From positions 1-29,637 of the forward strand of contig CALXTZ010000003.1 in the NCBI GenBank assembly GCA_944391545.1: a stretch of DNA of 29,637 bases, read 5' to 3'. Source of the stretch: an uncultured Alphaproteobacteria bacterium (lineage in GTDB: Bacteria; Pseudomonadota; Alphaproteobacteria; CAAHEQ01; UBA3637). The translations under genes and the position numbers were made by a program. A model generated the notes under the pieces. It worked only from the letters and a program-made list of their open reading frames with translations, had not been told where the DNA came from and searched no databases. Of this stretch, positions 24,758 to 29,637 are shown piece after piece; the first letter of the stretch is position 1; each line of letters opens with the position of its first letter.

Positions 24758-25643
24758 AATTCAAAATGATATCAACGGTTGGTTGGTGATGGATAAGCCG
24801 TACGGCATGGGGTCGACGCAGCTCGTCGGAGCATTGAAACGGCTTTTTCATCCGATGAAAATCGGGCATGCCGGGACGTTGGATCCGTTGGCCAGCGGTG
24901 TTTTGCCGATTGCTTTGGGCAAAGCGACGCGCACGATTTCGTTTGTCATGGACGGTCAAAAGGTTTATCAGTTTAAAATTAAATTCAAAACGGCAACAAC
25001 GACGGACGACGCGGAAGGGGAGGTGTGCGAAACGTCTGATGTTGTCCCGACGCCTCAACAAATTCGAGATGTTCTGCCGCGTTTTATCGGGAAAATCGAA
25101 CAAGTACCGCCGGTTTACAGTGCGATTAAATTAAACGGCCGGCGGGCTTATGATTTGGCGCGCCGCGGTGAACAAGCCGAGATAAAACCGCGCCTTGTTC
25201 AGATTGACCGATTGGCGCTTTTGGAGATGGCGAACGAGGAAGCGTTATTGGAAGTGGCCTGCGGGAAAGGCACGTATGTCCGCTCGTTAGGGCGGGATAT
25301 TGCCAAAGCGCTCGGCAGTTGCGGACATATTACGTATCTGCGGCGGACGCAGTGCGGGCCTTTTTCAATAAAAGAGTCGAAAACACTTGAAAATTTGAAC
25401 AAAATCACGTATAGTGATCTTCCCGCAGCAGGTCTCATCCCTGTTGAAGCCGTCCTGACCGACATCTTGGAACTGGCTGTGACAGAGCATGAAGCGCGGG
25501 CTTTGGGCCACGGGCAGCCCTTGAAAAAGAAGGGTTTGGTTGACGGCGGTTTTTATAAAGCCACTTTCAACGGCGGGCTCATCGCTTTTGTAACGGTGTC
25601 CGGCGAAATGGTTCGCCCCACCAAGGTTTTCAAACAATTTTAA
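24750..25643 (+). CDS. truB: tRNA pseudouridine-55 synthase TruB
   Basis: The 297-residue enzyme makes pseudouridine 55 in the T-loop of tRNAs. The catalytic aspartate is D45 in [11 protein letters not shown], after the N-terminal [53 protein letters not shown] and [17 protein letters not shown] are further TruB signatures. AAGGAAG (24736-24742) inside the preceding gene lies 7 bases before the ATG. A near-consensus promoter for downstream genes lies inside the coding region at 25387-25415. The rpsO start follows after 11 bp. Confidence 0.96.
   Translation: MNKIQNDINGWLVMDKPYGMGSTQLVGALKRLFHPMKIGHAGTLDPLASGVLPIALGKATRTISFVMDGQKVYQFKIKFKTATTTDDAEGEVCETSDVVPTPQQIRDVLPRFIGKIEQVPPVYSAIKLNGRRAYDLARRGEQAEIKPRLVQIDRLALLEMANEEALLEVACGKGTYVRSLGRDIAKALGSCGHITYLRRTQCGPFSIKESKTLENLNKITYSDLPAAGLIPVEAVLTDILELAVTEHEARALGHGQPLKKKGLVDGGFYKATFNGGLIAFVTVSGEMVRPTKVFKQF
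25387..25415 (+). promoter_or_regulatory. Internal promoter in truB driving rpsO (and pnp)
   Basis: TTGAAA (25387-25392) and TATAGT (25410-25415) are separated by exactly 17 bp, each matching five of six consensus bases, in a locally AT-rich part of truB. Transcription would start near 25422, about 230 nt before rpsO. Confidence 0.55.
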
Positions 25644-25654
25644 AGGAGAAAACG

Positions 25655-25924
25655 ATGTCGATTACACATGCAAGAAAAGCAGAACTGATTAAAGAATACG
25701 CCATTAAAGAAGGCGATACGGGTTCACCGGAAGTCCAAGTGGCTGTTCTGACGGAACGCATTAAAAACTTGACCGAACACATGAAAGACCACAAAAAGGA
25801 TTTTATTTCCCGCCGTGGTTTGTTGATTATGGTCGGTCAAAGACGCCGTTTGTTGGATTATGTGAAATCCAAAGATGTGGCGCGGTATGAAACGCTCATT
25901 AAACGGTTAGGCTTACGTAAGTAA
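25655..25924 (+). CDS. rpsO: 30S ribosomal protein S15
   Basis: The 89-residue protein has exact S15 length and signatures: [17 protein letters not shown] (about 21-37), [16 protein letters not shown] (about 43-58) and the C-terminal [12 protein letters not shown]. It binds the central domain of 16S rRNA. AAGGAG (25643-25648) lies six bases before the ATG and overlaps the truB stop. The truB-rpsO-pnp order is widely conserved. Confidence 0.98.
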   Translation: MSITHARKAELIKEYAIKEGDTGSPEVQVAVLTERIKNLTEHMKDHKKDFISRRGLLIMVGQRRRLLDYVKSKDVARYETLIKRLGLRK

Positions 25925-25938
25925 GATGTTTTAAAGTG

Positions 25939-25966
25939 AGGGGCGTGAGGGTCATGCCCCTTTCTT
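25939..25966 (+). terminator. Hairpin after rpsO (weak terminator or attenuator)
   Basis: A stem of ten pairs (25939-25948 with 25952-25961; core AGGGGC/GCCCCT, one G-U pair) with the 3-nt loop GGG is followed by the interrupted T tract TTTCTT. Stem strength is high but the T tract is poor, so partial termination or an RNA-processing hairpin are both possible. Confidence 0.55.
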
Positions 25967-25968
25967 GT

Positions 25969-25984
25969 CACCCGATGGCGGGTG
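25969..25984 (+). promoter_or_regulatory. Second hairpin in the pnp leader
   Basis: CACCCG (25969-25974) and CGGGTG (25979-25984) form a perfect six-pair stem with loop ATGG, eight bases after the preceding hairpin and 33 nt before the pnp start. In E. coli, pnp leader hairpins are cut by RNase III and mediate autoregulation by PNPase; a similar role here is inference. Confidence 0.5.
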
Positions 25985-26017
25985 CGAAAGTAGGTAGATA
26001 GAAAGGTAATATATAAT

Positions 26018-28171
26018 ATGTCTATGTTTAAAGAATTTAAAAAAGAAATTGATTGGGCAGGGCGCAAGCTTGTCATTGAAACGGGAAAAGTAGGTCGGCA
26101 AGCTGATGGATCCGTGATTGTTCGTTATGGGGATACCATCGTTCATGCAGCTGTCTGCGCGGCGAAAACCCCGATGGAAGGTTTTGAAGATTTTATGCCT
26201 TTGACGGTGAACTATATTGAAAAAGCGTATGCGGCCGGTAAAATTCCGGGCGGCTTTTTTAAACGCGAAGGTAAACCCAGTGAATCCGAAGTGTTGATTT
26301 CGCGGTTAATCGATCGTCCGATTCGGCCGTTGTTTGTGAAAGGTTTCCGGCATGATACGCAAGTAACATGCACGTTGTTGAGCCATGATTTAACCAACAA
26401 TCCGGATATTGTGGCAATGGTTGCGGCATCGGCGGCTTTGACGATTTCCGGTTTGCCGTTTTTGGGCCCGATCGGGGCAGCCAGAGTGGGTTACATCAAC
26501 GGGGAATATGTGCTGAACCCGACGATTCAACAAGTTAAAGAATCGGATTTGGATTTGGTTGTTGCCGGTACCAGTGAAGGCGTGTTGATGGTTGAATCCG
26601 AAGCTAAAGAATTATCCGAAGACGTGATGTTGGGGGCTGTTGCTTTCGGGCACGAAGGGTTCCAACCGGTTATCAAAGCGATCATTGAATTGGCCGAAAC
26701 ATGTGCCAAAGATCCGTGGGAAGTTCCGGCAAAACCGGCCGAATATGATTTGGTTCGCTCCACGTTGACGGAAAAAGTCGGGGATGAATTGGCAAAAGCC
26801 TATAAAATCCATGAAAAACTGGCGCGTCAGGATGCCGTAAATGCGGCCAAAGAAAAAGCCAAAGAATTGTTTGCCGATAATGAAGCGGCGGCACCGTTGG
26901 TTGAGCCGATTTTCCATGAATTGGAATCTGAAATTGTTCGCAATGACGTGTTGAAAACCGGCGTTCGGATTGACGGCCGCGATACCAAAACCGTCCGCCC
27001 GATTGAGGCGCAGGTTCAAGTGTTGCCTAAAGCACACGGATCGGCTTTGTTTACGCGCGGTGAGACGCAGGCTTTGGTGGTTGCCACATTGGGAACCGGT
27101 GAAGACGAACAAATCGTTGATGATTTGACGGGCGAATGGAAACAAACGTTTATGTTGCACTATAACTTCCCGCCGTTCTCGGTCGGTGAAGTCGGTCGTA
27201 TCGGCAGTCCGGGACGTCGTGAAATCGGTCATGGGAAATTGGCTTGGCGCGCGATTCATCCGATGTTGCCGAGCAAAGAAGAATTCCCCTACACCATCCG
27301 GGTGGTTTCCGAAATCATGGAATCCAACGGATCGTCTTCGATGGCGACGGTGTGCGGATCATGCTTGTCCTTGATGGATGCGGGTGTGCCGATGAAAAAG
27401 CCGGTGGCGGGTATTGCCATGGGCTTGATTAAGGAAGGCAAAGACTTTACGGTGTTGACGGATATTATGGGTGATGAAGACCACTTGGGGGATATGGACT
27501 TTAAAGTGGCCGGAACCAAAGACGGTGTGACGGCTTTGCAAATGGATATTAAAATTACGTCCATTACCAAAGAAATCATGGGCATCGCGTTACAACAGGC
27601 GCATGAAGGTCGGTTGCATATTTTAGGCAAAATGGCCGAAGCGTTGGCGGCACCGCGCGCTCAAATTTCCGATAATGCGCCGCGGATTACGACGATTAAA
27701 ATCGATAAAGACAAAATTCGCGACGTGATCGGGACAGGCGGCAAGGTCATTCGTGAAATTGTCGAAAAAACAGGGGCCAAGATTGACATTGATGATGAAG
27801 GTGTCGTGAACATTGCATCGGTTGATTCTGAAGCCGGTAAAGCTGCTTTGAACTGGATTAAAGGCATTGTCAGCGAACCGGAAGTCGGTGAAATTTATAC
27901 CGGTAAGGTCGTTAAAATCATGGATTTTGGGGCGTTTGTAAACTTTATGGGATCACGTGACGGGTTGGTTCATATTTCCGAACTGGCACCGAAACGGGTT
28001 GAAAAAGTCACGGATGTCGTTAAAGAAGGCGATGTTGTCAAGGTGAAATGCATGGGTATGGATAATCGTGGTAAAATCAAGTTGTCCATGAAACGTGTTG
28101 ACCAGGAGACCGGTGCGGATTTGGAAGCTGAAAATGCGGCCGAACAACCGGTGGAAGAAAAAGCCGAATAA
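26018..28171 (+). CDS. pnp: Polyribonucleotide nucleotidyltransferase (PNPase)
   Basis: The 717-residue 3'-5' phosphorolytic exoribonuclease of RNA decay has two RNase PH-like domains (about 12-145 and about 322-460) joined by a helical domain, then a KH domain with GTGG at 572-575 and an S1 domain (about 624-693; [15 protein letters not shown] and GLVHISEL signatures). Also seen are [31 protein letters not shown] sequence near 85-110 and the second-core segment around SSMATVCG. Length is standard, with a short acidic tail. AAAGG lies 11 bases before the ATG. A strong terminator follows. Confidence 0.97.
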   Translation: MSMFKEFKKEIDWAGRKLVIETGKVGRQADGSVIVRYGDTIVHAAVCAAKTPMEGFEDFMPLTVNYIEKAYAAGKIPGGFFKREGKPSESEVLISRLIDRPIRPLFVKGFRHDTQVTCTLLSHDLTNNPDIVAMVAASAALTISGLPFLGPIGAARVGYINGEYVLNPTIQQVKESDLDLVVAGTSEGVLMVESEAKELSEDVMLGAVAFGHEGFQPVIKAIIELAETCAKDPWEVPAKPAEYDLVRSTLTEKVGDELAKAYKIHEKLARQDAVNAAKEKAKELFADNEAAAPLVEPIFHELESEIVRNDVLKTGVRIDGRDTKTVRPIEAQVQVLPKAHGSALFTRGETQALVVATLGTGEDEQIVDDLTGEWKQTFMLHYNFPPFSVGEVGRIGSPGRREIGHGKLAWRAIHPMLPSKEEFPYTIRVVSEIMESNGSSSMATVCGSCLSLMDAGVPMKKPVAGIAMGLIKEGKDFTVLTDIMGDEDHLGDMDFKVAGTKDGVTALQMDIKITSITKEIMGIALQQAHEGRLHILGKMAEALAAPRAQISDNAPRITTIKIDKDKIRDVIGTGGKVIREIVEKTGAKIDIDDEGVVNIASVDSEAGKAALNWIKGIVSEPEVGEIYTGKVVKIMDFGAFVNFMGSRDGLVHISELAPKRVEKVTDVVKEGDVVKVKCMGMDNRGKIKLSMKRVDQETGADLEAENAAEQPVEEKAE

Positions 28172-28190
28172 AAGCGGTCTTTTTAAATGA

Positions 28191-28216
28191 AAAGCCTCCT
28201 TCGGGAGGCTTTTTTT
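28191..28216 (+). terminator. Rho-independent terminator of the pnp operon
   Basis: GCCTCC (28194-28199) pairs with GGAGGC (28204-28209) around a TTCG tetraloop; the stem extends by three A-T pairs, and T runs to 28216. It begins 20 bp after the pnp stop. Confidence 0.93.
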
Positions 28217-28579
28217 ATTGGGGAGTGTGGTTCCTTTTCGGGACTTTTTTGTTCAAAGAATTTGTTGGAGGCGAGAGGCTTTCGGCGTCGGGTAAAGCCG
28301 CTCGAAGCGGCTCGTTTGGGCGATTTTTTTGCGAAACGAGTCTCAAAAAGAGAAATTTTTTTTGCCTTTACACTTATTCGTTAAAAAGGCGTTTGAAGTC
28401 ATTTTTCATATTTTCCCGGAGTCGTTTTAAAAAAAACGCAAGGATTCGTAATTCTTTGCGAATATTTTTCAAAATTTTTTTGAAATTGAAATTTTATTTC
28501 AATAAACTAGGCAAACAAAATTAAAAAATTACACTTTTAGTTCATTCTAAATTCTTTAAAAATAGGCGATAATTCTGAT
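28217..28579. other. AT-rich gene-free region with several inverted repeats
   Basis: I see no credible protein gene here; two small open frames are basic, lack ribosome-binding sites and start in or beside the pnp terminator. Structures visible: hairpin AGCCGCT-CGA-AGCGGCT (28296-28312); inverted repeat CTCGTTT (28311-28317) / AAACGAG (28334-28340), which overlaps and competes with the first; T-rich stretch 28356-28363; imperfect hairpin CGCAAGGA (28437-28444) / TCTTTGCG (28453-28460); and a dyad before the XRE gene. A small RNA or the remains of a mobile sequence are possible. Confidence 0.5.
28480..28508 (+). promoter_or_regulatory. Candidate promoter and operator dyad for the XRE gene
   Basis: TTGAAA (28480-28485) and TAAACT (28503-28508) lie 17 bp apart. 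A dyad with arms ATTGAAAT (28485-28492) and ATTTCAAT (28496-28503) and a 3-bp centre fills the spacer, where a repressor would block RNA polymerase. A second -10-like box, GATAAT (28568-28573), ends 6 bp before the ATG and would produce a leaderless transcript. Confidence 0.45.
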
Positions 28580-28912
28580 ATGACAAAAGATGAATTAGCA
28601 TTTATTATTTCGACACGAATTCGGGCGTTAAGAAAACGCCACGGATTAACTCAAGCAGCACTGGCCGAGAAAATCGGCATGAGTGTTGAATCAATCTGTC
28701 ATTTGGAAAGCGGTAAGAAGCTGACAAAGTTAACGACGCTGTTGGAGATTGCGGTTGTTTTGGAAGTTGAAGTCTATCAATTGTTGACGGATCGTCCGGA
28801 AATTGCATACGAAGAATTTTCAAGCGATATGACGGAATTGCTGTTGGAACTGCAAGACAGAGACGAAGCGGCTATTCGCGGTTTGCTTCAATTTGTTAAA
28901 TCTGAAAAATAA
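28580..28912 (+). CDS. XRE-family helix-turn-helix transcriptional regulator
   Basis: The 110-residue protein has a Cro/C1-type HTH domain at about 10-68 (IRALRKRHGLTQAALAEKIG, then MSVESICHLESGKK with the recognition helix, and a closing LLEIAVVLEVEVYQLL). A short acidic, Leu-rich tail (about 78-105) may mediate dimerisation. There is no good Shine-Dalgarno; only an AGG about 13 bases upstream. The upstream dyad suggests autoregulation. Targets are unknown. The gap to the next gene (92 bp) contains a weak hairpin TGCTTT/AAAGCA (28950-28969). Confidence 0.85.
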   Translation: MTKDELAFIISTRIRALRKRHGLTQAALAEKIGMSVESICHLESGKKLTKLTTLLEIAVVLEVEVYQLLTDRPEIAYEEFSSDMTELLLELQDRDEAAIRGLLQFVKSEK

Positions 28913-29004
28913 ACCGGTATGTTCTTGACGGGGATTTGGTGAAAAGGCTTGCTTTATTTGGAAAAAGCAGTTATTGTTTATTACCAACTGAAAGAGAGCA
29001 AAAG

Positions 29005-29637
29005 ATGAAAAAATTAAACCCCGTTTTGATTTCCGGTAAAGAAGTTCTTCCTTTGATTGAGGGCGGCAAAGGTGTTGCCGTTTCGGACGGTCGATCCAGC
29101 GGTGCTTGGGCGGCTGCCGGGGCTGTCGGAACAATTTCCGGTGTATTTGCGGATATGCTGGATGATGAAGGAAAGTATATTCCGAAAAAATACACCAAAA
29201 AAACACGTCAGGAACGGCATCAGGAACTGATTGACATGTCCATTAAGGGGGGGATTGCCCAAGCACGCCTGGCGCATGAATTGGCCGGCGGTAACGGGCG
29301 AATTCACATGAACGTTCTGTGGGAAATGGGCGGCAGCATTCCGATTTTGGAAGGCGTGATGAATTCTTGTGAAAAGATGGTCAAGAATTTTAAAAATCGA
29401 ATTCCGGATCGGTTGCAACCGAAAATCGATCGGTTGAGCGAACGGGTGCAAGGGACTCTCGGGGCTTTGCGGTTTAAATATCAAACCCGCATTCACGAAG
29501 CTATTCCGGTGGTGGACGATGTGCTGGGTGAAGTGAAAAACTTCATTCACGGCATTACATGCGGTGCCGGGATGCCGTATCGGTTGGCGGAAATTGCGTC
29601 CAAACATGAAATTTTTTATTATCCGATTATTTCCAGT
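29005..29637 (+). CDS. Nitronate monooxygenase-like FMN protein, 3'-truncated by window edge
   Basis: An open frame runs from ATG 29005 to the last base with no stop, giving 211 visible residues. Segments LNPVLISGKEVLPLIEGGKG, SDGRSSGAWAAAGAVGTISG and IHGITCGAGMPYRLAEIASK look like the nitronate monooxygenase / 2-nitropropane dioxygenase branch of FMN TIM-barrel proteins, as found in Rickettsiales-type alphaproteobacteria. RIHMNVLWEMGG (about 99-110) also fits. Family members oxidise nitronates with FMN and O2, but many are of unproven function. A purine-rich AAAGAGAG lies about 7 bases before the ATG. The C-terminal half lies beyond the window. Confidence 0.75.
   Translation, partial: MKKLNPVLISGKEVLPLIEGGKGVAVSDGRSSGAWAAAGAVGTISGVFADMLDDEGKYIPKKYTKKTRQERHQELIDMSIKGGIAQARLAHELAGGNGRIHMNVLWEMGGSIPILEGVMNSCEKMVKNFKNRIPDRLQPKIDRLSERVQGTLGALRFKYQTRIHEAIPVVDDVLGEVKNFIHGITCGAGMPYRLAEIASKHEIFYYPIISS

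Noticed and set aside
26612..27259. 215-residue open frame on the minus strand within pnp
   Set aside because: Antisense to well-conserved PNPase core sequence, with no motif of its own.
28187..28524. Two small plus-strand open frames (65 and 99 residues) after pnp
   Set aside because: The first begins inside the terminator. Both are basic and low-complexity, lack ribosome-binding sites and run through inverted repeats.
1..29637. CRISPR array, tRNA, rRNA or insertion sequence
   Set aside because: I saw no regularly spaced direct repeats, tRNA-like cloverleaf or rRNA sequence, and no transposase gene.

Overview
The window reads as a chromosomal segment of an alphaproteobacterium with moderate-to-low GC content. 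Gene order supports this: ftsE-ftsX-DUF218-plsC divergent from an MJ0042 zinc-ribbon gene; miaB-phoH(ybeZ)-ybeY-ybeX; rluB-rsmD divergent from tadA; and rimP-nusA-ylxR-infB-rbfA-truB-rpsO-pnp, with YlxR fused to an L7Ae-like domain. The very cysteine-rich secreted-type protein at the left edge and the modest GC would fit an uncultured host-associated alphaproteobacterium (RF32-like gut lineages are one possibility), but that placement is inference.

Layout. 1-1236: 5'-truncated cysteine-rich repeat protein. 1233-4162 (minus): ftsE, ftsX, a DUF218 membrane protein and plsC, all overlapping, an envelope operon. 4245-5914 (plus): zinc-ribbon membrane protein and a secreted Sel1-like protein. 5930-10285 (plus): miaB, phoH-like, ybeY, ybeX/corC and a secreted transglutaminase-like protein, an RNA-modification/maturation operon with an envelope tail. 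10262-11547 (minus): rluB and rsmD. 11593-14112 (plus): tadA, xseA and an M23 peptidase. 14184-15575: cysS. 15688-21131: rimP, nusA, ylxR-L7Ae, infB, rbfA. 21195-24757: three membrane proteins of unknown function inserted where truB would normally follow rbfA. 24750-28171: truB, rpsO, pnp, closed by a strong terminator. 28217-28579: gene-free AT-rich DNA with several inverted repeats. 28580-28912: a small XRE regulator. 29005-end: a 3'-truncated nitronate monooxygenase-like gene.

Most of the window is conserved housekeeping in tight, translationally coupled operons. The parts that stand out are: (i) an AT-rich island, from inside the 3' end of rbfA to about 23740, that encodes three copies of an unrecognised ~125-residue, four-TM module, one of them fused to a DUF3137-like domain; (ii) a promoter plus intrinsic terminator in the rimP-nusA leader, which looks like an attenuator for the operon encoding the termination factor NusA; (iii) a near-consensus promoter inside truB pointing at rpsO-pnp, and two stacked hairpins in the pnp leader; (iv) a 19-bp dyad within a candidate promoter in front of the XRE gene.

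All calls were made by reading motifs, start sites and gene order. No alignment, profile or folding computation was run.
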